Source: Lycium barbarum
Lineage: Eukaryota > Streptophyta > Magnoliopsida > Solanales > Solanaceae
Direction of reading: 5' to 3'
NCBI RefSeq assembly: GCF_019175385.1
Contig: NC_083339.1
Coordinates: 80,836,120-80,900,119, forward strand
DNA length: 64,000 nt
Below, one piece after another: positions 48,225-59,651 of this stretch (within the stretch, counting starts at the first letter, position 1; every line of letters begins with the position of its first letter). A program made the translations under genes and the position numbers. The notes beneath the pieces are model-generated. The model saw only the letters and a program-made list of their open reading frames with translations. It was not told the origin of the DNA and made no database searches.

Positions 48225-49250
48225 GTGCGGCTCAACCTACTAGGTCAGTTGCTGGTTCATCTTCTTCTGTGGCTATGTGCCCTATGGGGCAGGGTATTCA
48301 TACACCAGCAGGCCGTGGTAGAGGTCGTGGCGGAGCTTCTAGTTCTAGCGGTCCTTCGAACCGCATATATGCTTTAGCTAGTAGACAGGACCAAGAGGCG
48401 TCACCAAATGTGGTTACAGGTATATTATCGATTTTTTCTCGGGTCATATATGCATTGATAGATCCAAGCTCCACCTTATCATATATATCTCCTTTTGTTG
48501 CTGGTAGAATCGGGATAGAACCTGAGTCGATAGAACCATTTGAGGTAGCTACGCCGGTACGAGATTCTGTTATAGCAAAGCAAATATATAGAAATTGTTC
48601 GGTGATTATATATAGTCGTCATACCGTGGCAGATTTGATAGAGTTAGATATGACGGAGTTTGATGTTATTATGGGTATGGACTGGTTAGCTTCTTGTTAT
48701 GCTAACGTTCATTGTAGAAAAAAGGTAGTCTGATTCCAGTTCCCAGGTGAGCCGATGATAGAGTGGATGGGGAATACAACATCGCCAAGGGGTAAGTTTA
48801 TTTCATACCTCGAGGCAATGAAGATGGTTAGAAAGGGTTATATTTATCATCTGGTTCGTGTGCGTGACTTGAAAGCAGAGGTACCGACTCTTCAGTCAGT
48901 CCCGATAGTTAATGAGTTTCCAGATGTATTTCCAGACGAGCTTCCAGGTCTTCCTCCTGAGCGGGAGATAGATTTCACTATAGATGTATTGCCAGATACT
49001 CAGCCCATGTCTATTCCTCCTTACAGAATGGCACCTGCAGAACTGAAGGAGCTAAAGGAGCAACTCAGAGACTTGTTAGAAAAGGGCTTCATTAGGCCCA
49101 GCACATCACCTTGGGGAGCACCGACACTATTTATGAGAAAGAAAGATGGGTCGCTGTGAATGTGTATTTATTATAGGCAAGTAAACAAGGTGACAATAAA
49201 GAATAGATATCCCCTTCACAGGATTGATGATCTATTTGACCAGTTGCAGG
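48225..49250 (+). pseudogene. Protease and RT N-terminus of element D
   Basis: Protease: ALIDPSSTLSYI (Asp codon 48461-48463) has Ser where the clade has Gly (DPGS), which may impair the active-site loop; then [18 protein letters not shown] at 48731-48733 stands for CGA (VRFQF). RT start in 48755-49159: [28 protein letters not shown], then [14 protein letters not shown] and a one-base shift near 49245. Confidence 0.9.
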
Positions 49251-50220
49251 GGCTAAGTGTTTCTCGAAGATAGACTTCCGGTCAGGCTATCATCAGGTGT
49301 GGGTAAATGAGGCAGATATCCTGAAGACTGCCTTCAGGACCCGATACGGGCATTATAAGTTTAGAGTAATGTCTTTTGGGATGACCAATGCTCCAGCAGT
49401 ATTTATGGATCTAATGATCCGAGTGTTCAAGCTATTCCTAGACTTGTTCGTGATTGTATTTATTGATGATATTCTGATCTATTCACAATCAGAAGAGGAG
49501 CATGCAGATCATTTGAGGACGGCACTTAGGGTGCTCCAGCACCAGAAGTTGTATGCTAAGTTCTCTAAATGTGAATTCTGGTTGACTTCAATAGTATTCT
49601 TGGGGCATATTATTGGAGTTGTTGGTATTCAGGTAGACACACAGAAGATTGAAGCTGTCAAGACTTGGCCTAGACCTACGACACCTACTGAGGTACGTAG
49701 TTTTCTGGGGCTAGAAGGATATTACAGGAGGTTCGTAGAGAAGTTTGCTTCGATTTCAACGCCTTTAACAAGGCTAACCCAGAAAGCAGCTAAGTTCCAG
49801 TGGACCGATACTTGTGAGCGCAGCTTCCAGTCGCTGAAAGATAAGTTGACCATGGTTCCAGTTCTAACTCTTCCTGAGGGACCAGATGGCTATGTAATTT
49901 ATTGTGATGCTTCTGGTATTGGGCTAGGTTGTGTATTGATGCAACATGGCAGAGTTATAGCCTATGTTTCCCGGCAGCTCAGAAAGCACGAAAGGAATTA
50001 TCCTACTCATGATCTGGAATTAGCAGCGGTAATTCATGCTTTGAAGATATGGAGGCATTATTTATATGGCGTGCATGTTGATATTTACACGGATCACAAA
50101 AGTCTCCAATATATCTTTAAGCAGAAGGAACTGAATTTGCGACAGAGAAGGTGGCTAGAGTTGCTGAAGCATTATGATGTTGATATTCTATACCATCCAG
50201 GAAAAGCAAACGTTGTAGCA
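49251..50220 (+). pseudogene. Reverse transcriptase and RNase H of element D
   Basis: Within the 443-codon frame 49297-50628: [19 protein letters not shown], catalytic FIDD at 49459-49470, [11 protein letters not shown], then RNase [32 protein letters not shown] and [14 protein letters not shown]. This part is uninterrupted and its catalytic residues look intact. Confidence 0.94.
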
Positions 50221-52164
50221 GATGCACTTAGCCGTAAATCTATGGGTAGCTTGACAGATGTACAACCAGAACGGAAGGAGATAGTCTGTGAGATTTGCCA
50301 ATTAGCTAACCTTGGAGTCCGTTTGGCTGATTCTAATGATGGCGGAGTTTCTCTTCGAGGAGTTGCTGAATCCTCTATCATAGAAGAGGTAAAGAGACAC
50401 CAGTACGAGGACCCTGTTCTGTTACATTATAGAGATGCAACTCTTCAAAAGGAGAAGACCCCATTCAAAGTTACACCTGATGGAGTGCTACGATATGGAG
50501 GCAGATTATGTGTACCTGAGGTTGCAGGGCTACGACAACAGGTTATGGGAGAGGCACACTATGCCCGTTATTCTGTTCATCCAGGGTCAACGAAGATGTA
50601 TCATGACCTCAGATGTTTGTATTGGTAGGATGGCAAGAAGAAGGACATAGCGAAATTTGTTGCTCAGTGCCCGAATTGCCAACAGGTTAAGATCGAGCAT
50701 CAGAAGCCCGGTGGATTGTTACAGGAGATGGAAATCCCGACTTGGAAATAGGAAGTAATTAATATGGATTTCATTACAGGCCTACCTCGCACTCCACGGA
50801 AGTATGATTCTCTATGGGTTATTGTAGATAGGCTGACAAAATCAGCCCATTTCATCTAGTCAGGACTACTTATTCAGCCGAGGACTATGCAAAGTTATAT
50901 ATCAGGGAGATAGTAAGACTTCACGGGGTTCCCACATCTATTATATCGGACAGATGAGCTCAGTTTATAGCTAACTTCTGGAGATCATTCCAGGAAAGAT
51001 TGGGACACAGGTGAGTCTTAGCACACCATTTCACCCTCAGACCGACGGATAGGCCAAGCGTACTATTCAGATGCTAGGAGATATGTTACGGGCCTGTGTT
51101 ATTAACTTCAGGGGTAGGTGGGACGATCATTTGCCACTTATCGAGTTTTCCTATAATAATAGCTACCATTCTAGTATCCAAATGGCACCGTATGAGGCTT
51201 TGTATGGCAGGAAGTGCAGGTCACCTATTGGCTGGTTTGATGTTTGTGAGGCTAAGTTAATCGGCCCAGATATGATTCAGCAAGCTGTTGATAAGGTGAA
51301 GCTTATTCGGGAAAGGTTATTAGCAGCTCAGAGTCGACAGAAGTCATATGAAGATAATCGGCAGCATTTCACCCTCAGACCGACGGACAGGCCGAGCGTA
51401 CTATTCAGACGCTAGGAGATATGTTACGGGCCTGTGTTACTGACTTCAGGGGTAGCTGGGATGATCATTTGCCACTTATCGAGTTTGCCTATAATAATAG
51501 CTACCATTCTAGTATCCAGATGGCACCGTATGAGGCTTTGTATGGCAGGAAGTGCAGGTCACCTATTGGCTGGTTTGATGTTGGTGAGGCTAAGTTAATC
51601 AGCCCAGATATGATTCAGCAAGCTGTTGATAAGGTGAAGCTTATTCGGGAAAGGTTATTAGCAGCTCAGAGTCGACAGAAGTCATATGCAGATAATCGAC
51701 GTCGACACTTAGAGTTCCAGATGGGTGATTGGGTATTCTTGAAGGTGTCACCCATGAAGGGTGTAATGAGATTCGGTAAGAGAGGGAAACTTAGCCCGAG
51801 GTACATTGGGCCTTATCAGATTGTTCGTAGGGTAGGCAAGGTTGCCTATGAGTTGGACCTACCACCTGATTTGGAAGCAGTACATCCAGTCTTCCACGTG
51901 TCTATGCTTCGCAAATGTCTTGGTGACCCTTCTAGAGTATTCCCTGTGGATGATGTCCAAGTAACGGAGGAGTTGTCTTACGAGGAGAACCCTATAGTTA
52001 TACTTGATCGTCAGGTGAGAAAGTTGCGTACTAAGGATGTGGCTTCCGTCAAGGTATTGTGGCGAAATAATAATCGGGAGGAGATGACCTGGGAAGCCGA
52101 AGAGGAGATGAAGAATAAGTATCCTTACTTATTCCATATGCCTACAGGTAATCTAAACTGCTAA
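50221..52164 (+). pseudogene. Integrase and chromodomain of element D, with internal duplication
   Basis: HHCC finger [10 protein letters not shown]...CPNCQQVK with TAG after CLYW (about 50627) and another TAG at EIPTWK. Core NMDFITGLP; second-Asp region reads ISDR then a stop. A 338-bp unit (51027-51364) repeats at 51365-51702; 338 is not a multiple of 3, so it shifts the frame. The last 247 codons (51421-52164) are open: [40 protein letters not shown], then a complete chromodomain-like end with ILDRQVRKLRTKDVASVKV, EEMTWEAEEEM and a TAA stop. This is the best-preserved chromodomain in the window. Confidence 0.93.
51027..51702 (+). repeat. 338-bp tandem duplication in D integrase
   Basis: Units 51027-51364 and 51365-51702 both start catttcaccctcagacc and run to agataatcg. 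They differ at few positions, so it is recent relative to D's own decay. Confidence 0.93.
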
Positions 52165-52256
52165 ATTGATTATATTGATTGATAAATGAAACTATATGTT
52201 GTAGCAATAAAAGAGATTTCCCCTGAAATCCTTATAAGACCTTATGAGGCTAGTTT

Positions 52257-52292
52257 AACATTTGAGGACGAATGTTCTAAAGGGGGGAAGGA
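52257..52292 (+). other. Polypurine tract and hairpin of element D
   Basis: Hairpin 52257-52276 (aacatttg-agga-cgaatgtt, one G-T wobble) then tract aaaggggggaagga (52279-52292) against the LTR. Confidence 0.93.
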
Positions 52293-54936
52293 TGTTATAT
52301 CCCGTATTTTTGTACATTGGAATATTTTAAGCTAATTGAGATAAGTTAAGGACAAGATTATTTTAGGATGTGAAATAGAGACTTTTAATCCCCAATTTTT
52401 AATTAATGCACGGATTGCTTATAAATTTTATTTTGGTATAGAAATATTAGTGGAGATTAGGGATTAATTAACCATGATTAGATTATTAAGTGGGGATTAG
52501 AGATTAACTATCATTAATTGGACTATTAGTGGGCCGAGTGGACCCCACTATGGCATGGCCAAATCTGATTGGCCCATGCCATAAGTGGGGCACGTGTCCA
52601 GCCCTTGGACACCATATAAAGCCCATGGTGATGACTAATATGAACTTAACCATTTCATTTTCAACTTCACAAAATCTGATTTAGAGAGAGGAGCTCTCAA
52701 CTAGAGAGAGAGCCATGGCCATGGCTGCTCAAGAGCAAGCCTAGGATTTTGATAGGAAAATTCAATATCAAAGGTGTTGATAAACATTCAAGAAGATTGG
52801 CAACGTGAATCTAACTCTTGGGGGCAGCAAGAACACTAGTCATTTAAATTCACCAAATTTCAGCAAATTAAGGAGCCAAATTGTTACAGTAAGATTTAAG
52901 CCTTCTATACATATTTTAGAAGTGGTTTGGACTTGTTATAATCGGGTAAATGTGAATTGGATATAAACAATGATGTATGTTAATGTTGAGATGTTGTTTA
53001 GGTCGTATAAGGGGGCTATTTTATTTGGAAATGGTGAATTAATTTTAATTAGTATTGTGGTTGTTGTTGACATGGATTATGTGATGAAAATGAAGGAATT
53101 AAATGGTTAAAGTTGAAGTTGAATTTGTTTTGTGGGCTGTTGTAAGGACTTATTGTGATATTAATGTAGTTTTCTTGCATATGAATGAATGGTATTGTTG
53201 TCGTGTGTTCGCTGGTATAATTCACTAATTTAGTCGAAAGGAGTGTATGAAATAACGTATAGGAAGCGTATGTGGTTTGCTTGGTGTATTCGTAGATGTT
53301 CGTAAGATTATCGGACATCTCTATGTTGTTAATTAGGGGCTGTTTTGGGCGTGTTGTTAATCTCGTTGAATGGGCAGATTAAGTATAGTTAAGATTATAC
53401 ATTGTAGTGCTATAATAGGTGGGCTGTTATAGAATCGTTTTGATGAAGTATTATGGCTATAGGCTATTAAGAATAAAAGGAATATGTCGTAATCGTATGT
53501 AGATTATTATCGAATGTTGCAATGTGTGGGCTGATTGAAATGTTATGCGGGCTGTTCGGAGTGTTCTCGAACCTTGTCTCGGTTAGCCTTGATGTAGTAC
53601 TTGAACGTGTGGTTATGGATGCTGACTAGTTGTGTTGTAGTTGGTTTGAATGTAAGGGAAACATCGCCTAATTTTCTAGAAATGAGCTACTAACGTTAAA
53701 ATACGTTTTGTACCTTCCCGTAGCTTAACCATAGTTCTTGACGTCATAATATAGGTTGAGATACTTTGGACAGCGTATACGTATTGTGTCTCGGATAAGC
53801 GTTAAAGGTATGTAAAGCTATCCCTCCTTTCTTTTGGCATGTCTTAGATATAAGTGACGTATGATATGAACTTTGGGATAATTCTATTCATAAGTTTTGA
53901 ATGTGATTCATGATCCTTATTCACTTCTTGATGTTAGAACTCTTAAGGTAATTGAGCTATTGCCTCTCAAGTCTTCTATACGTTGGGTAGTAGTCGGTAT
54001 GTAAAAGCTCCTATTCTTAGAAACCCTACGATGACTAATGTCCTTGATTTCCATAAGTTATTTCACATTATCTTGATATATGTCTATGATTCCTGAGGCT
54101 CTATTTGATATAGTCCATTGTGACATTTAAAGGGTACTCAACATGACTATCGCCTTGATACTCGGGTGTTAGTTATTCTACTTATTCTATTGAGTCTCAG
54201 ATGATGATTTAGTTGCATATGGTTGCTCATGATATTCTACTCGTGCATACTGTTATTGTATCATTCACCGAGTCTCGGGCCGGGTATGTATTCGTGCACA
54301 ATTTCACTGCATTGTTCACTGAGTCCCTCACTATAGGGCCGGGTACGGTATGTATATATGATGATATGATGATATGATGATATGAGTATGGCACCGAGTC
54401 CCATGATAGGCTGGGTATGGTATACGTGTACACAACTTTATTCACCGAGTCCCATAATGGGCCGGGTATGGTATATGATAATGATATGCATGATTTTGTT
54501 TCGTAAGGCACATGTACAGTGATTTCTTGATTATTATACTTATCTCCTAGAATCTCTACTTCAGTTATGATCTTCCTTAATGTATTTAATGTTTTATATA
54601 CTCAGTACATATCTCGTACTGACCCCCTTTCTTCGGGGGGCTGCGTTTCATGCCCACAGGTGCAGATACTCGCTTTGGTGATCCTCTAGCTTAGGACGTC
54701 TACTCAGCTGTCTTGGAGTGCTCCGTTGTTCCGGAGCCTAGACTTTGGTACAGATCCTTTTGATGTATATAGGTGTTTATCCAGGGGTACGGCGGGGCAC
54801 TATCCCGTCATATGTTACTGTTGATACTCTTAGAGGTATGTAGACATATGTATGGGTTATGTACAGGTGTTGTTCGACTGTTTTAGCATGACTTATATTT
54901 GGGACGTTCCCATACGTAATGGCAGCCTTGTCGGCT

Positions 54937-54972
<36 letters not shown>

Positions 54973-55255
54973 GTTGTTGTATGTAGCAGCAGCCTTGTCG
55001 GCTTGCATATATAGTTTGGGATGTTCCCGTATGTAGTGGCAGCCTTGCCGGCTTGCATATTATGTCATGCTTAGTTGATTATGACTCCTCAGGAGACAGG
55101 TTACCTTGATGTATACATATGTGACTGTTCTGAGACGACATTTTGTTTCACAAGTTTCCATATTATGTTAGTTTCAGGTTGATTATAGTTAACAGGTATG
55201 TATATGAGTGTCCAGCTCGGGCACTAGTCACGGCCTACGGGGTTGGGTCGTGACA
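52293..55255 (+). repeat. 3' LTR of element D
   Basis: 2,963 bp, tgttatatcccg to gggtcgtgaca. G-box 52591-52596, TATA 52615-52620, mini-ORF MAMAAQEQA (52714-52743), tandem hairpins (about 54258-54475), LTR core 54597-54660. A (TA)n tract at 54941-54968 lies between cggcttgcatata repeats (three copies of gcagccttgtcggcttgcata, about 54918-55060). Confidence 0.95.
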
Positions 55256-55260
55256 CTGGA
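55256..55260. repeat. Target-site duplication of element D (right copy)
   Basis: ctgga, pairing with 34473-34477. Confidence 0.93.
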
Positions 55261-56060
55261 GCTGGTTCTTCATCATCGGTACGCCCTTCTAGGCAGGGTT
55301 CTCAGACACATGCTGGTTATGGTAGAGGCAAAGGTGGAGCTTCCAGTTCGAGCGGTCGTCAAAACCGCATTTATGTATTGGTTGGTCGACTATATCTTGA
55401 GTCATCTCCTGATGTTGTCAATGGTATACTATCAATCTCCTCCCATAATGTATATGCATTGATAGATCTAGGTTCTATGTTTTAATATGTTACTCTTTTT
55501 ATTGCCGAAAAGTTTGAGGTGGAACCCGAGCTGATTAAACCTTTTGAGGTGTCTACACCTGTTGGTGATCACATTATAGCTAGATGAGTATACAGAGGTT
55601 GTTTAGTTATAATCTGTAATCATCGTACCGTAGGTGATTTGATTGAGTTAGACATGGTGGACTTCAATGTTATTATGGGTATGGATAGGTTGGCCTCTTG
55701 TTATGCTAATGTTGATTGCAGAACGAAGATGGTCTAATTTTATTTTCCAGGGGAGCCAGTGCTAGAATGGAAAAGTAACACAGCTTCACCGAGAGATAGG
55801 TTTATTTCCTATCTCAAGGCAAAGAAGATGATCGCAAAAGGTTGTATTTGTCATATAGTTCGAGTTCAAAATGCAGAAGCAGAGTCGCCGACTTTTCAAT
55901 CCATTCCAGTGGTTAATGAGTTTCAAGGTGTGTTTCCATATGAGCTTCCAGGCTTTCCGCCAGAGCGGGAGTTTGACTTTACTATTGATGTCTTCCAGAT
56001 ACTCAGCCGATATCCATCCCTCTTTATAGGATGGCACCTGCTGAGTTGAGGGAGCTGAAG
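55261..56060 (+). pseudogene. Gag linker and protease of element C
   Basis: Resumes C's reading after D: SSSVRPSRQGSQTHAGYG linker, ESSPDVVNGILS, ALIDLGSMF (DLGS for DPGS), then a stop; [16 protein letters not shown] and [11 protein letters not shown] in another frame, NEFQGVFPYELPG to 56049. Many stops. Confidence 0.88.
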
Positions 56061-57240
56061 GAGCAATGAAAGGACTTGCTCGAGAAAGGCTTTATCAGAC
56101 CTAGTACATCACCATGGGGAGAGCGTGTGTTGCTCGTAAGAACGAAAGATGGCTCGTTACAGATCTGTATTGACTAAAGGCAGCTGAATAAGGTGACGAT
56201 AAAGAATAAGTACCCGCTTCCGAGGATTGATGATTTATTTGATCAGTTGCAGGGTACTAGATGTTTCTCTAAGATAGATCTGAGGTCAGGTTATCATCAA
56301 GTTAGGGTCAAAGAGAAAGACAATCCGAATACAACTTAAAGACAATCCAAATACAACTTTCAGGACCAGATATGGTCACTTTGAGTTTCGTGTGATGTCA
56401 TTCAGCTTGACTAATGCCCCAGCAGTGTTTATGAATTTGATGAACCGCGTATTTAGACCTGTCTTAGATCAGTTGTGATTGTATTTATGGATGATATTCT
56501 GGTCTATTCGCGATCAGAGGCATAACAGGTAGAACATTTGCATACGATACTCAGAGTCCTTCAGGATTGAAAACTGTATGCAAATTTTGCAAAATATGAG
56601 TTCTAGTTGAACTCTGTGGCTTTCTTGGGGTACATTATTTCAGGAGAGGGCATCAGGATTGATACAAAGCAGATAGAAGCCATGAATAATTGGCCTAAAC
56701 CCACCACACCAACAAATGTTCATAGTTTTCTGGGTTTGGCAGGTTATTACAGGAGATTTTTAGAAGGTTTCTATTCCCTTTCCTCACCACTGACGAAGCT
56801 GACTCAGAAGGTAGCTAAGTTCCAGTAGACAGACACTTGTGACCTGAGCTTTTAGGCTTTGAAGGATAGATTAATTTTTGCACCGGTTCTTGCACTTCCA
56901 GAAGGATCTGAGGGTTATGTTATTTATTGTGACACTTCAGGAGTCAGATTGGGTTATGTGTTGATGTATCATGATAAGGTCATTGTTTATGCTTTGAGAC
57001 AACTGAGAAAGCATGAAAACAATTATCCGACCCATGATTTAGAGTTAGCTGTAGTGATGCATGCACTGAAGATGTGGAGGCATTACTTATATAGTGTTCA
57101 TGTTGATATATATACATATCATAAGAGCATTCAGTGCATCTTCAAGTAGAAGGAGTTGAATTTGCGTTAGAGATGATAGTTTGAGCTGTTGAAAGATTAT
57201 GATGTTGTCATTCTGTACCATCCAGGGAAGGCAAATGGAG
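56061..57240 (+). pseudogene. Reverse transcriptase and RNase H of element C
   Basis: [31 protein letters not shown], a ~21-bp tandem repeat at about 56317-56360 that disrupts the next motif, then FRVMSF, catalytic FMDD (56484-56495), [11 protein letters not shown] (56607-56828), RNase [12 protein letters not shown] and [12 protein letters not shown] (56859-57149) with TDHK changed to TYHK. At least eight stops or shifts. Confidence 0.9.
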
Positions 57241-58537
57241 TGGCCAATGCCCTTAGCAGCAGATCCATAGGTAGCTTATCCTATTTATAGCTAGAGAAAA
57301 GGCAGTTAGCTCATGAGCTTAACCAGTTGGCTAATCTAGGAGTTCGATTATTGGACTCGGGCAATGCATGAGTTACTATTCAAGATTCAGCAACCTCATC
57401 ATTAATAGCCGAGGTTAAAAAGAACCAGTATGAGGATCCCATGCTAGTCCATTATAGAGATATAGCTCCACAGAAGGAGAAGTCGTCATTTGAGATTACT
57501 GGAGACGGAGTCCTCAGATATCGAGGCAGATTGTGTGTTCTAGATGTTACAGGGTTACGCCGACAGATTATGGGATAAGCTCATCATTCTCGTTATACTA
57601 TTCATCTAGGGACAACGAAAATGTATCATGATATCAAGGAAGTTTGCTGGTGGGATGGGATGAAAAAAGATATAGCTGAGTTTGTAGCCCAGTGCCCTAA
57701 TTATCAGTAGGTTAAGGTTGAGCACCAGAAGCCCGATGGGTTGCTACAGAGTATAGAGATTCCGACTTGGAAATGGGAGGCGATCAATATAGATTTCATT
57801 ACAGGTTTTCCCCATTCTCAGTGTAAGTTTGATTCGATATGGGTGATTGTAGATAGGCTTACGAAGTCAGCACATTTTCTACCTATCAAGACTACTTATT
57901 CTGTTGAGGTTACGCGAAGTTATGTATTAAGGAGATAGTGCGACTTCGTGGTGTTCCAGTATCTATTATTTTAGACAGAGGTGCACAATTTACAGGTAAC
58001 TTCTGGAAATCTTTCCAGAAAGGATTGGGGACACAGGTAAGTCTTAGCACGGCATTCCTTCCCTAGATAGACGGATAGGCTGAGCGTGCGATTCAGACGC
58101 TTGAGGATATGTTACAGGCATGTGCGATAGACTTTCGGGGTAGCTGGGATGATCATTTGATGCTTATTGATTTTGCGTATAATAATAATTACCACTCCAA
58201 CATTTATATGGCTCCGTATGAAACCTTATATGGACGAAAATACAGGTCACATATCGAATGATTCAAGGTTAGGGAATCTAAGCTAATAGTACCAGAGTTG
58301 ATCTAGCAGGTAGTTGATAAGTTTAAGATTATTCAGGAAAGTCTATTGGTTGCTCAGAGTTGCCAGAAGTTTGATGCAGATAATCGACGACAAGATTTGG
58401 AGTTTCAGATAGCTGACTGGGTATTCCTGAAGCTATCGCCAATGAAGGGTGTTATGAGATTTAGTAAGAAGGGAAAGGTTAGCCCTCGATACATTGGGCC
58501 TTATAAGATTATGCGCCGAGTAGGCCAAGCGGCTTAT
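57241..58537 (+). pseudogene. Integrase of element C, C-terminus lost
   Basis: Finger HLGTTKMYHD...CPNYQ: the last zinc Cys is Tyr. Core [18 protein letters not shown] and AERAIQTLED keep D, D and E. The tail runs DWVFLKLSPMKGVMRF, PRYIGPYKIMRRVG to about 58537, then passes directly into minus-strand LTR sequence J. No chromodomain remains. Confidence 0.9.
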
Positions 58538-58989
58538 GTGTTAGCTCAGCGCGTTTGCGCCACCTTGTGGCCCGTTCGTGCAGAGTTAATCCCTGCTCTG
58601 GCGGCCTGTATTAAAAGGCCCATAACGCTTGATTCCGATGTCGAATCGATGCACGGTTTGTTGCATTAGAAACTAGACTTCCCGAACATTATTTTAGGCT
58701 TTTGTTTCACTCCAAACCTCCTAATATGCTAAAAGATTTTCTTTCTCCAAGTTAGACCAATATTATCGTACCAAATCTTACCCTACTTTTCTCCAGAGTT
58801 CTGAAAACTCAATCTCCTTGATTCACTTGTCCTCCAACCCTTCCATTTCCTATTACATGAGCTTAAACCCTCATAATAATAAAATGAGCTCATGTGATCT
58901 CTTATCTGCTCGACAATAACTCCAGTGTCCACAAATGGGACAGCTAACACCTAGCGAATCTCAACGTACAAAACCCCCGAGGTGTAACA
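58538..58989 (-). mobile_element. J: truncated LTR fragment, minus strand
   Basis: Ends ccgaggtgtaaca at 58989, an LTR start on the minus strand. It contains the U3 box gcattagaaactagac (about 58646-58673) and a gcgtttgcgccacc CpG-rich piece like A's U3. Only ~450 bp survive; the rest of J, and C's chromodomain, polypurine tract and LTR start, are gone. A deletion after J's insertion explains this most simply. Confidence 0.75.
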
Positions 58990-59610
58990 ATTGGCCCATA
59001 TAGACAGTTCAGACATACTGGTTGCTGTCATTTAATCCTATGTTCTATTATGTCTCTTTCATGTTACTTTCATGCCTTACATACTCAGTACTTTATCCAT
59101 ACTGATGTCCTTTTTCGAGTGGCGCTTCATTTCAAGCCCGTAGGTACAGGTAGACAAATTGACGATCTGCCACTGTAGGTTACTGTTCAGCTGATATTGG
59201 GGCACTCCTCTTATTTCGAAGTTGCTTTTTTGTTTCTGGTACGTTATTCTTTTGTGTACGTAGGGGTATGGCGGGGCCTTGTCCTAGCCTTATTATGTCA
59301 GATACTCCAGTAGAAGGTTGTAGGCAGCCATGGATTAGTTAGACGTTGTATGGCCCTTCGGCCTAAGTTTTGCTGTATAGTATTTCATGACGGCCTTGTC
59401 GGCTTGCATAGTTTTGTCCAGCATAGTTGTATAGTATGTCTTCTTGGGCTCATCCTTTTTTCAGGATATTTCTCATATGATTTAGTATATTTTCATCTTG
59501 TGACACCGAGGTCCACTCTTGTTTTTGATCATGATAGGAAAACATGTTTAGCGGTGCTTGGCAGGTAGGGCTCGGGTGCCTGTTATGGCCCTCCAGTTTG
59601 GGTCCTGACA
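58990..59610 (+). repeat. Tail of the 3' LTR of element C
   Basis: Matches the end of 30990-33048 (gttattcttttgtgtac, catggattagttagac, gacaccgaggtccactctt) and ends gggtcctgaca. It keeps the LTR core (59081-59145) that the 5' LTR has lost. Confidence 0.85.
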
Positions 59611-59651
59611 TATTTGATGCTCGAGATTTTGGCATGTTCGGTAAGCCTAGG
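59611..59651. other. Spacer between C and F
   Basis: 41 bp of unassigned sequence. Its last five bases (ctagg, 59647-59651) are the expected left target-site duplication of F; the partner would lie right of the window. Confidence 0.5.

Larger units (their letters stand above)
34478..55255 (+). mobile_element. Element D: Ty3-type chromovirus, plus strand, carrying element E
   Basis: Bounded by ctgga. The 5' LTR is in two parts (34478-34715 and 44060-46837), with primer site 46842-46853, gag-pol 47030-52164, polypurine tract 52279-52292 and 3' LTR 52293-55255. Without E it is about 11.4 kb. LTRs look only a few percent apart by eye, so it is younger than C and A. Coding is broken by several stops, a frameshift and a 338-bp tandem duplication in integrase. 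Confidence 0.94.
30990..59610 (+). mobile_element. Element C: oldest plus-strand Ty3-type chromovirus, carrying D and E
   Basis: 5' LTR 30990-33048, primer site 33053-33064, gag 33252-34472, D inserted at 34478-55255, protease to integrase 55261-58537, and LTR tail 58990-59610. The chromodomain, polypurine tract and first part of the 3' LTR are missing, replaced by LTR fragment J. Flanks tcttc (left) and tattt (right) do not match, consistent with loss or mutation. Pol has the most stops of any element here, in line with being the host of the right-hand nest. Confidence 0.85.
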
